Both the position numbers and the translations under genes were made by a program. A stretch of DNA of 64,000 nt from Rhabdornis inornatus (Eukaryota; Chordata; Aves; Passeriformes; Rhabdornithidae): positions 992,001 through 1,056,000 of the forward strand of contig VWZS01004484.1 of assembly GCA_013397075.1 (NCBI GenBank), given 5' to 3'. The notes below the pieces were generated by a model, which was not told the DNA's origin, made no database searches, and saw only the letters and a program-made list of their open reading frames with translations. Positions 36,201-48,700 of the stretch are shown piece after piece (position 1 is the first letter of the stretch; the number at the start of each line of letters is the position of its first letter).

Positions 36201-39200
36201 CCTCTACATACCCACAAAGGTGAAGCGCTCCATGGGCGGGCGAACACAGCAAATCCGGCTCAGGCTTTCTCCTACCTTCCCCAAGATCTTTGCTAAAGGG
36301 GAAGAAGGAAAATTAATGGGAGAGAGGCTGTGCAATTAAGCTGTCTAAGTACTTCAGCCACTCTGGTTCGGCAAAACGCTCCTGTGCCTGGGTGTGCAAC
36401 TATTCCCAGCATCTCCCAACACCTTCTCTCATGGTCTTAACTCCCAAGAGTGCTCCACTGTGCCTTGAAGGGACCAGCTAGACAGCTAAAATCATGAAGA
36501 AAATCATAAGATGTCCATTTTAATGGGATTTAAGTAATGTTCCCATTCTCAGCTAATACCTTTATGGTCCACATTCCTCTGTCTTGTAGGCAATCCCACT
36601 ACATCATTTCTCCTGCCAGTTCATCCCTTGGTACCACGTAGCCTTTCCTTTTGCTGGTCTCACTGCCTAAGCATCATCCAGCTGAAGTCCAAGGAGATTT
36701 CACAGCCATTTTAAGCTGTTCTTGGCTTCTGCCCTTGCTGTGCTGGATGCTGACTCCTGCATCACACCTTTGCCCCACCCTGGACTTGGTGCATCCAGAC
36801 TGATGAGACACCTGTCTCCAAAAATAAGGTGATGGAGCAGTGTTCTAATATTTGGCAGCCCTGGCTGGGAGGTGGGGGTAAGTTGTCTTCCCTCTTTTCC
36901 CTACACTGCTGCCACCTACCTGCGGTGGGCTTGCTGGAGACGTTGTTGTTGTTCTGGTAGAAATTCTGCGAGGACTCATTCTGGGGCTGGCCGATCACAG
37001 GGGTGATGGAGGGTGTGTTGACATTGGAGAGGATGCAGCCAGTCACTCTCTGCAATCAGGGAAGGATGTAGTTGGAACAGTGTCTTTACCCCAGCACCCT
37101 CGCAAAACCTTTCTGACCCTGTAACAAGACTCTGCACCCCTGGTTCAAGGTCACCTTTCTTGACAGGTACATCCCAGCTCACTTTTCCGTGTCCCATCTG
37201 ACCTCACCAAATGGGCCTGGGGCTATCAGGACCCGTTTTTAAGGTGGTATCAATTTTTTTTGTGTGGGCTAGCAAGGAGCAAACATGTCTCCTTCGCCTC
37301 CACCCATCCCTGTAGGAGAAGGAAGTTATCACCAGCAACTCCCTGGCTTCACCACTACAGTCCCTGAATGCACCAGATGTCCTGCTGGGCTGGCTAATGC
37401 TACTCCTGTGCCTCTTGTCTGGGCCGTCCGTGAGCTTGTACAATGCTCTTTCATCCATTTCCTATCTTTGATTTTCTTTCTATATCTGAATGTACCAGCA
37501 GCTCTGCTACCCCTGTCCCCTTGGTCACCCAACGGCAGTCACCGTCACCTTCCTCCTTGGCTTTCAGGTCTGGAACTTATCTGCCTGGGGCTGTGCTCCC
37601 TGAGGACTTCCCAGATGCTGAATTTTCCTGTCAAATCTCTCTATCAGTTCATACAGTAGATCTGGCTCAGCTGGTGAGTGGGGAGACCCATCCACCCCTC
37701 CCTCCCTCCCTCCCTCAGGGAGGAGGAAGCAGGGTTTCACTGATGTGGTTTATGCCCACCCCTGCTTTGACTCTGCCTTAAGCCCTGCTGCCCTCCTGAT
37801 GTTCCTGGGTCCAGGATGGCTGCTGGATCCAGCTGGAGGGCTCCATTTCCTTCCACCATCAGGGCCCAGACTTCAAAGCAGCTGTGACGAGGTCTCACCC
37901 CTTCCAGGTCAGGATATCAGTGTGTTCGTGCAAGTCTTCTCACTGTCAATCTCTGATGTACTTTGATTGTTGATGGCCGTGAGCTGGTGGAAGAGCACCC
38001 CCACCCCTGCACTCTCCCATGCCCTCATCATGGTACACCCATGGCGTTAGGGGCTGCCTCACCTTCATCAGGTCACGGTGGTGCTCCAGCACACTGCAGG
38101 TGGTCTGCCAGGTGTCCTGGTAGCACTCCCAGGGGTCCACCCTGCCGGAAGCACAGCAAGGCAACAGTGTCACTCATGGCCACTGCCTAGAACTCCTGCC
38201 CATGCCACCACCTCCCCACTGGGCCAGCAGTGCCATGAGCAGCCATCATTGATCCCTCAGCCCTGGCATGGACCACGTCCTTCCTCCAACCCTTCTACAC
38301 AGTGATCCTTAACAGCTCTGGAGACCTCAATGTGTGCTTAGGCATCTTTCCATGCTTGGTACTCAACTAACCAGCTTTTGTTTGGCTTGGATGTGGCTAC
38401 ATGTGGTCATAACCCTCTTTCTGAGGGCAGCCCAAGATGCTTCTGGTGTCACTTCAACCACCAGATGCCACATGGCAGTGCTGGGAAGGTGAAAGTCTGC
38501 AGGCTGGTGCTACATGTGTGGACAGAGAAGATGCCACAGCACAAGGCTGGAGTGAGCCAAGTGACTTCGAGTATCACCCATACACCAGAGGGGCTCAGTG
38601 AGGGGCTTGAATGACTCCCAAATCCTGAGGGCCCCCTTGAAGGGTAGTGTAACCCTCCTCATCAGTTCTCTGCTGGACTGGGAGGGGAAGGTCTCTGATT
38701 TTTAGTCTTGGGCTGGGAGAAAATTCATCCTGGAACTCTACCAGCTGATGGCATCTCCACTTTGCATGCAGAACTTTATTCCCACGGTGCAGGGAAGGGG
38801 CAGGGGCTGCTGGCCATGGCAGGTGCCAACTCTGCCACCCACCTGATCCAGTCGGAGGACTGCACAGCCAGCTGGCACATGGTCAAGCGATGCCGGCTAG
38901 AGACTAGCCCCTGCACAAGAAGGTGAAGGAAGAACAGTTATGAAGCCTTGTGCTCAGGCCAGCCTGGGCTTGAAAACCTTTCTGGGGCAGAACATCAAGC
39001 TCGCTCATGCGAGACATGAAGGATTCCTTCCTGCCCACAGAAGTTTATTTAAGCTCCTGTTTGCCAGAGGGGAGGAGTCTCTGTTGGGCTCAACCCTGGC
39101 TATGTGCTTGGTTGGTGAGATTAGCTCAGCAGTACCACTACCAGACCTGTGCTCCAACAGGACAACCTGAGGGGGTGGTTTCTTGATGAAATTCCTCCAG

Positions 39201-39709
39201 CTTTCAGGAGACAAGTGAGCTCACCATTCCTAATTTGACAAGTTGTTCTAAAGGTCACCCATTTGCATAATTTCGATCCCCCCCCCAAAAAAATCCAATT
39301 GGCTTTGAAATAATTCAAACTAAAAAACCCCCACCAACCCCCACTTAAGGCATCACCACCACTACTGTTTTGGGTGGGAATATTTCCCTTTGCTGTCTAG
39401 TACTTTGGCTTGTTTTAGGGTCTCACTTCAGTTTTTATCTAAATAGTGAGAGGATTCATCCTTTTCCTTCTCTCTGAGACTTTCTCAAGGTCAGGAGCTG
39501 CCCCAGGCAGAAGAGGGCCATGAAGGGAGCACAGGTCAGGCAGTGCTGCCCAGTACTCAGACCTAATTTCAGAGATACCATCTCACACAGGAGGCAGGAA
39601 GAGGAAATGGGACAACCCACCGTTTTCCCATAGGAGTCGTGCACAGGCGAGACGATGCCGCCAATGACAATGAAGCGTCCGGTCTTGTGCAGGTAATCCC
39701 GGGCTCGCT
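33290..39709 (-). CDS. NMNAT2: NMNAT2 exons 2-11 (intact block)
   Basis: Ten consecutive coding exons on the - strand span 6.4 kb and carry residues from about 29 to the stop TAA at 33290-33292. Exon lengths in transcript order are 89, 68, 79, 130, 81, 45, 77, 102, 68 and 103 nt. Exon 5 (36920-37049) encodes the isoform-specific, poorly structured middle region. It contains [13 protein letters not shown], where human has one residue fewer. No frameshift or stop interrupts the joined frame. Confidence 0.96.
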
Positions 39710-42700
39710 CTGGAGGGGCAGGACAAGGAAAAGGGTGGAGGGGGATTTAGCAGGACCCACTGAGCCCTGCAACACCATGGCAGCCACCAGCCATGGCCCA
39801 GCCAGTCCCTCCACAGCCACACAGCTGTTACACCCCTCCCTGGTCTGTGTCAACACCAGGTGCTGCCCATGTCTCAACTATGCTAAGAGATGTTTGGTTT
39901 CAGGCTGGTATTTCCTAAGGGTGGCATTTAAGGATAAGAATGCTGGTGACAAATTGCCAGACTCACCTGATCTCCTACATATCTACCCAACAGCAGCAAG
40001 GGAAAAGAAGATAGGGAAGGTAAAAGCAAAAAGGCAGGTAAGATTGATGAGCCCTTAGAAAGTACTTTTTTTTCTTTTTTTTCAAGTGGAAGATCTATAA
40101 AATATTTCAGATTCGCAAATAAAAGGAGCACTTCTGAAACCAAGGTGGTGATTTCGGGATGCATCAGCCATCCCAAGCGTCACTGTGCATCACATCCTTC
40201 AGACACTGAACTCAGCACCCAGCACTGCCCTGGGGGATGGAGAGAGGTCCTTCCTGAGGGGTGGGTGTTCCCAGTGGGGCAGTGGCTGCCACATCCCTGG
40301 AAGTGTCCAAGGACAGGTTGGATGGGGCTTGAAGCTTGATGGGTTAGTGGAATATGTCCTTTCCCATGGCAGGGGCTGGAATGGGATGAGCTTTAAGGTC
40401 CCCTTCAACCCAAACCATTCCAGGATTCTAAGTCGCTTGGGCAAATTTTTTTTTCCTCCAAATTTTGAAACTTCTGCTAGGGAATATTATTCAGTTACTG
40501 TCAGTTAAAAGTAAATTAAGGAAATATAATTGCCGTGGACCTTTTTTCCCCCTCGAGGGCATTGAGCAGCCTCAGGGCCTGTGTGACAGCCTGTGGGAAA
40601 TTTGCCAGCCTCAATACAGCCTCTTCCTCAGACTCACCTGAAATCCTCACTCTGGCTGCCTTCCCAGCTCTTGTGCCTTGGACACACCAGCCTCAAGAGA
40701 GGGAAAAGTGGGCTGAAATAATTTGATTGGTGCAGGGAGCAAAATCTGATTGCCTGAATTGGATGCACCAAAATTATCCTTCCTGCCCTCAAAATCCCAT
40801 GAGAGCACATGCAGAAAAACACAGTATGCTTCAGTTTGGTTTTTTTGCACAGGCAGGGAGAAGTGAAGATTGATGGATCAGCATTTACCTTTATATCATA
40901 ATGCATTTTAAAATGCAAATTAAAGTAAAAAGGAAATTCTCTAACAAAAAAGATGCCATTGAGTTTTAAATAAATACATCCTTTCATTATTTCCTGATTT
41001 GCCCTGACTTGATTTTCCTTGCCAAAAGAAGATTAAAAACACCGATCTGTCCATCTTCACGTATGACCCCTTTATAAAGTTTATCTTTCAGAGGAGCTGA
41101 ACTCTTTGCATGTAAAGTCTGCTTCAAGCTCTCAGGGGTGTCTGATGGTATTAATTTGCCTTGAGTTCTTGGTGGCAAAAGGCAAAGGTTTTTCCTGGCT
41201 ACCAATATCTCAAGGTCTGTATTTAAACAGCCTGGCACCATCTCCACATCTTCAGGCAATGTGACCCCTGCTGCTGGCATGTCATCTCAGCTCCAGCTCC
41301 TAGGAGCTCACACCAAATATCCACCACCACCTTCTGCCTTAATAAAGCATTTCTTCTGCAGAAAACAGGCACTAGTACAGGATGCCCAGAGAAGTTTTGG
41401 ATACCTCATCCTTGGAAGTGTCTAAGGCTGGGTAGGCTGGGGCTTGGAGCAACCTGCTCTAGTGGAAGGTGTCACTGCCCATGACATGGATCTGAGGGGT
41501 TGCTGATGGCCTTGCAGCACTCAGGGAGGGCTCTTCTGCTGGCAGGAGAGGAGTACTGCTGCTCTGTACTGCCATCAAAACTGTTCGTTTGGGTTTTAAC
41601 CTGCACGATCTTCAGAGAAACCTGTAAAAATTAGGCTGCTTTCTAAGCTGGGATCTGTATTTCCAAGAGCTGGTTGCTTACCTCAGAAGCACCACATATA
41701 ATTTAAATATGCATGGAACAGGAACACAGTTATTGACAATTAGATCCCTGCAAGGGAAGTATTTGGGCAAATGTGTGCTAAGAAGTGGCAGTACGGTGTA
41801 GGGAATGGGAAGATCTGCCTTCTGGTTCTGCCTTGCCCACAACTTGCAGAACACCCTCTCATATCCCAAACTGGTCTGCTCTCACTTCGTTTCAGGGCAG
41901 AGAACATTGTTTGCTTGCAGGGCTGTGTCCATCAGGAAACTCTGCAGTCTTGCTTTTTCGTACAACTACCAGGTAAGCCAGTCCTTCACAGCTATCCACT
42001 TCAAAACAAAAGCCTTTAAAAAGATTGCATTTTCTTAAATAACACACCAAATCCTGTTTGGAGAGGAGCTGTGTCACTGGTAGGGCTGGCATAGTGACAG
42101 GAGAAGCTGCCCTTACTGCCGGGATGGTGGCAAAGGATTTGGGGCAGGGGGCACTGTGGCTTCACTGTGGCACAAGAAAGACACTGAGATGCTGTAGCAT
42201 GTCCAGAGAAGGTAACAGGGCTGGGGAAGGGCCTGGAGCACCAGGAGTGGCTGAGGGAGCTGGGTGGGGATTCAACTTGGAGAAAAGAAGGCTCAAGGGG
42301 GACCTTCTGGCTCTCCACAATCCCCTGGGGGCAGAGCCAGGTGGAAGTCAGGCTCTGCTCCCAGGGAAAAAGGGACAGAACAAGAGGAAATGGATTTAGA
42401 TTGGCTATTGGGAAAAATTTCTTCATGTAAATGGTTGTCAGGCCCTGGCACAGCTGCCCAGGGCAGTGGTGGAGTCCCCACTCCTGGAGGGATTTAAAAG
42501 CCATGTGGAGGTGGCACTTGAGGACACGGGTTAGTGGTGGCCTTGTCAGTGCTGGGTTAAGAGCTGTACTCAATCTAAAGGGTATTTTCCAATCTAGATG
42601 ATCCATGATTTTGTGATTCTAAGATTGCAGTGTTAGTTTGCAGCATCTACGTATGTCCTCACTGCAATCGTGCTGCTATGTTTAAAGCTTACTTTTATTT

Positions 42701-45700
42701 TTTTACAGATTTAATCTCCTTAGACTGACACACTCTTTAGTGGCTAAATGGAGAGGGCAATAGGCCATCATAGCTAAGCCTGTCCTGATGTGTTAGTTCA
42801 TCAGGCCTTGAGTCCTCCCCTCTGCACAAGGCCAGATAAAACTGCTTTAGCTCTTGTAAGAGACCTCAGGGATGTTGGTGACTCATGGCCCATCCTGGGC
42901 TGAGGGTGCAGTGCCTCCTGCCATGGTGTGTGCCCCTGGCACAAGCTGGTGGTGTGGATCCCAGCAGCAGTCATTCTTCTGGGTTTCTGGAAACAGGACA
43001 CTGGATTTCATGGGTCATTGCTTCAAACACTGTGGCTGCTTTGATCTTGCAGTGCTTGCTCCAAGCCCTCAGATCCATGTTCTCAGAAAATACCTTTTCC
43101 TTTCACAAAACTTGTTATGCCTTTCATGCAAAATATGCTGCTCGTGGGGATCAGGTTCATGGTCTCCTTGTAGACATGGCTAATGCCAAAGACACTGCAG
43201 TAGCTTTGTATTCCTCTTCTCAGCCATACTCCTTATGGTCAGCTGTCTGCAGTTCCCAACCTTCCTTCCCTGCTTGTGCAAAGATTTTTGCCTGGGAAAA
43301 GTAGATTTTGGTCTGAAAAGTCCTAAGTCTTTGGCATCTTAGTTCCACTTCTCTGACAATTAGTTGGGTAACTGGCCCATTTGTTGTCCTTGAGCTCAGC
43401 CCTCTGTCACAGCTTCCCATCCCTTTCCCAGCCCATTTCTTGCCTGTTGAATACCTGTGATGTCCAGAGATTATGCCAGACCACAGAAAACCCTCTCCAG
43501 TATTTTCATTTTCTATGAGCGCTTTATATCCTGCCACACCAATGCAAGGATGTCAGCTTGTAAGTGAAGAGCTCATTCCCTTTCTGGCGTAAATTGTCCG
43601 TAATGCTCCAGGCAGCCGCAATGGCTTTTAAACATTGTTGACATAAATAAACGCGGGCCGATGGCTCTGCCAAGACGTGCATTAGCCCCCTGGCAGCCTA
43701 CTTGTGGGATGGGAAGCTTTCAGCCACGGCTCCATGTCTGGCAGCTGCCGGATGGCCATAGCCTTGCTGTGTTGGGGAGGGAAGGGACAGGGGTGACACT
43801 TGGACCCATCCCAAGCACGGGTGACACTTGCCTGCTTTCCCAGCCCAGTCTTGTTTGCCTGCCCTGCAAATGTACTTCAAGTATTTTCATCTCTGCTGCT
43901 TTTCTGAGAGGTAGGGAGGTTCTGACAGTAGGGAAAGGCCAATCAGAGGTCATGCTCCAGGGCTACAAAACTGAAAAGTGATGGTTTTGTCCAGTTTGAA
44001 TGAAAAAATAGCATTCCACTTCCCCAACAAGAAATCAATCCTTGTTTAAGAGACGTTTCTTTTTGGGGGTTCTCACTGAGTATATTCAATCAAAATGTTT
44101 GGGCTCCTCTGGCACTGCTCCATCACATAAATTGACATTAATGAAACCAAATATTCCTCATGTTCAATTCTTCAACGTGTAATTTCAAATTGTATTTGCT
44201 TTGCCTTTGTACCTGGTTCATCTGCACTCCTAAGACTTCCTTTTTCTTTTTTTTTTCTTACAGAGTAAAGCCACAGGCCAGCTCTGATTTATGCCCTTCT
44301 CCCCACAGGGGATTGAAGCTGCAGCTTGCTCACAGTGTGCCAGCTCTCTGAAAACACGTAAGACGGAGGCAAGAAAGCTTTGCACAGCCTTCATTGCATG
44401 GCCCTGAGAGTTGGAACAGAGAAGTTGCACAGCCACAGGTGATGGAGAAGGCAAAACCATTTCCCAAGTTTCTCATTTTTATTTTGAGCAATTTGGCCTC
44501 TAACATTCTTGGACAGGATGTGGGACATGGCCATGAGATACCAAGGGCAAGAGAGGAACTTTGCCACTGTCTAAAATCCCTTCTTCTGCAGGAGAGAGAG
44601 ACCCAGATATGTCAGCACACTTTGTCTTATTCTTAAGCTAGCAGCACTTTCGGGACCTAAATGGTGCTTCCAGAGCTCAGTGTGGGCAAGGAACCAGCAG
44701 TTACAGCAGTTACTCTCAGTCTAATGAATGATGTGTACGGATATAGATAAACACAGATTTTTTTTAAAAAAAGCCCTCTGAATGCCAAATCAGGGATGTA
44801 TTCATCAGAGGTGTCCTTCTCCCAAAGCCCAGCTCTCCTGCCTACCCCAGAGCCTTGTTCTGGGTCCCAACCAGTGTCTTCACCCACAGTTAGAGCTGGG
44901 GAAACTAAGAGACATTTCTACTAGAGCAAGCCCTGGTTGCACTTTGAGAGAGGTCCCTCCTTTGGAAAGAAGCAGGAGACTGATTCTTCACCATGGGGTT
45001 GACCCTTCCCAAAGCAAGCCTGGGGAGATCCTACTGTCCCACTGACCCAAATAGCCTGTCCTACCTCATGCTCAGTGCCTCTTAAGACAATTTCAGTCAG
45101 ATTCTCAGGAGACTTCTAGTTGGTAGAAAAATCCCATTAAGCCCCCTAATGCTTAATGGTTTTAATAGCTGAGCTAATTGCTCTGTTACACTTTCCCCCA
45201 CCCCATTAATCCATAGCTGTATCCAGGCACTGTGGAAATAACAAATATGGGAAAGGCTTCAGGTGTTGCTGCACATTAGTTTTATCAGCTTTTCAGAAGC
45301 ACAAAAAAGCACTGGCCACCAAATGCCTCAAGACTCGTGGTGGAAGTGGAGGCTGTAAAAGGACCTGAGAGGTGCCGCTGCAGGACCTGACCCTGCCAGC
45401 CCACCCAGGTCCCCACCAGTGTCCAACTCAGAGCCACAAGTGATGACTAATGAGACTCATGCTATCACCATCTGTCGTCCACTCCTGGCTTCAAGCAGAA
45501 AAGTGAAACTAGATGTTTGAAACTAACTAACTAGCTAACTAAAAATAATAAAAGTAGGAGACTGAGTCACGGTAAGCTGACCTAGAAATAGCAGAGCATT
45601 TCCTGGAGCCCCAGCTGGATGGGGCCTAGGCAGGGGACCTGGCTGGTCCCAGGGAATCTGAGTTTCCTCTATGAAGCTGTAGAGGGACAACCTATTTGAT

Positions 45701-48700
45701 GTAATTGAAATTGAAAGTGAAGACATCCTATTTCCCCCTCTTTTATTAGAAGTGAAGTATTGCAAGGGTCTGTGTATCTGAGAAGTCACGCAGGAGTCCA
45801 GGAAGAAGAGCTCTCAGGTCCTAGAGCTTGAGAAGGAGCATCTGAGGAAAAGCATGGCAAAACAACCCAGACCAAGATGCTTTTCCTTCCTGTAACTGCT
45901 AATCCTGCTGCAATGGAGTGGGAGGGAGCAGGCAATGCCCACCAGGTGAGCAATATGAGGAGAAGTACAGGGAGCTGCTTCTTGAGTTGAAGTGCCACCA
46001 GCTCCTCCAGAGAGGGACTGGACCTACTTTTCTGTCAGACAGGTGATCAGCATAGTGCTGCCACTCTCTCCACTTCCACAGAGAAGTAATGTAACTTACT
46101 GCTTGGAGATCCCCACTCTGGTATCGCAGGGAGAGCAGGAACGTTTTCAACACCATGCTGGATCTCATCTGAGGTGTGGGCAGCTGAGTGGGTGAACATG
46201 TTAAATACCTCCACGAGGTGTTCAACTCCCAGGGCTACTACCTGGGTATCTTAATGGTCTTGGGACTAAAGAGGTAAGGGAAAGCATCTAATGAGGTAAA
46301 AGCAACTCTTACCTGATAGCTGGGTGGGGCTTGGAGCAACCTGGTCTAGAGAATGGTGTCCCTGCCCATGGCAGGGTGTTGTAACAAGATGATCTTTAAG
46401 GTCTCTTCCAAACCATTCTGTGATTCTAAAAATGGATGAAGAAGAGGCCTTCACCTAAAGAAGGCTTTTTGAGCTGTCTTCTTCAGGACATCACTGAAAC
46501 AACTTGCTTAGAAGCCCTTGGAGAAGGATTAAGCATCTCTAGGTAAGACGATTTTCTGTATGTGTGATATTGAAATGGAAAGTGAAAGGTCATATACCTT
46601 TGCCTGTCTGGTGCATTAGCTGTCACCCAACAAATCAGCAAGAGCTGTCCATGGTGTATTGTGGTGGAGAGTCTTCCTTTTCCAGTGTAGTATTTTCCTT
46701 TTTTTAGGAAGGCATGTACCAACATGCGGATTTGCCAGTGCTCAGTGTAAAATGCACCTCTGAATGCCGGGATCTATTTAAGTACAAACTAGGGGAGTTA
46801 ACATCACTGTGGCTGGGCCGGGAGAAAACAGTCAGAGCTACTTTGGCTGAAATCTGTCTCTCCTCTTTTGGGATTTTTGAGGCTAACAGCTCTCCAGCTG
46901 GTGTAAGGTGATGTAACATGCCACCCACAGTAAAGCAACATCAATTTATGGTGTGAATATGGCACAGAGCTGGCATTTTGTGGTTGTATATCAACTTTGA
47001 TGAGAGTCTAAATATCAGGAGCAAAAAGAAACAGTTTGGCAAGCAAATGGGAGGGTATTCCAGATAGTCCCAACTGCTCTGAAGTGATTTTTGTTATCCT
47101 GGGCCCATGGATAGATTCACACAGCAAATGGGTAGCAGCAAAAGGCAAGATTTTCACTATTCTGCTGTGGTTTTATATGTCACTTGCGTCAAAATGTGGA
47201 TAGAACATCCAAAATAGGACAGGCACCTTAATGTACATCCCCGGAGAAGTCCTCATCCTCATCTCAGTCAGGGAAATTGGTGTCACACACTGCCTTTAAA
47301 AAAAACATGAAGGGGAAATAAAACCCCAACAGATTTCCACACTTGTTTTCCAGTGCCCTAATTTCCCTGTGGAAGCACTCTGTTTGTTTTCATTTCCGAG
47401 CTGTTGTAGCACATCAAAGGCAGTGTTTTTTACGTCCTGGCATGCATTGTGCTGCTCCTTCGAGCTGACACGTGGCAAGATCACAATTGTACTGGGAGGA
47501 GAGGGTTTATGGTTCTCAATTCCCCATGTAGTGGAGATGAGGAGCCTTCGCCCAGCAGCTCTTTGCTGGTCTTGGGCTGCCTCCACATGGAGCTGACCCC
47601 CGTGTGTCTGACCCATGGCTTGCCTTTGCTGGCAGAGTATCTGAAGATGCTGACCTTGTCTGGGATCTGTGTCAGCTGAACCAGGACTGTGCAGGCAGAA
47701 AACATCCCACCTACAGAGAGGCAGAAAGGCTGGGAGGATGCTGGAGAGGGCATGGGGTGACAGAGCCACGGTAGGATTTCAGGCTCAAGGTGAGACAATG
47801 TGACATCACCAGAGGATGTCACATTCCCCTTACTGTATCAGCCAAACCTCTCTCTTTGCAGACCCATTCCGAAGACCCAGTTTGCCCCAGAAAGAAACAT
47901 CACCCATGTCTTTGCACAAAGCAAAGGTGCCAGAAGCATAGTTACGTGTTTAACCATCCCCAACCCAGCTCGTCCTGGGAAAAGTGGATTTTCTGCTTTC
48001 CCTTGCCACTGAACCACAGAGAAACGTCATCTCCTCAGGGAAGGCTTAAGCTCAATTAGGGGCTGTTGGATTTTCAGTGAAAATAAAAGCCTTTACATAG
48101 CAGGGGCTGTGAAAGTTCTTCCTCGCCTTGTAGGCTATGGGGTTATAATTGTTAAAGTGGTTCAGGTTTCTGCCCACCAGAAGGCCCCGCGGGAACTGCA
48201 CAGCAGCAGGCCGCACAGGTGGAAGCGGAGTGACCGGAGAGCGGCGGCGGGGAGTGAGGAGAGAGTCAGGTGAGTGACAGCTGGGAGCGAGACTGTGATT
48301 GGCTGCAGGAACGCGTGGACAGCGTATGCGCGGGGAGCTGATTGGCTGAAAGGACGCGTGGGCAGCAGCACGGCAGCTGAGGCAGCCAATGGGTGCTCTC
48401 CTTGTGCTGAGTTCTGTTAGGCCTCGGTTTGGTTTCAGCCGTGGCCGGTGGGGGTCAGAGGCGTAACCGGGGCGGTGAATTCTGCGATGGAGCGATCGCC
48501 TTCCCATGCAATACAGGGTCCGTGTCGCTTTGTTCCCCGCTGCTACACTGCCTGGCTCGGGGTTGAGATCTCCACCCATCCCATGGGGACCTCCTCTGCC
48601 TGTGCTTCCTATTCCAGCCCTGAAACAGACTTATCTCAGTTAGTATCTCCTGGGGCAAGCCTTGGGTGGCTTTTGAGAATGTATGTTTCTGAAGAATCTA

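Noticed and set aside
48052..48579. A 175-codon - strand ORF over the CpG/CCAAT block
   Set aside because: It is rich in Arg/Pro/Ser as expected from GC-rich DNA read in any frame, with no family resemblance. The promoter-like motifs are a better explanation of the segment.
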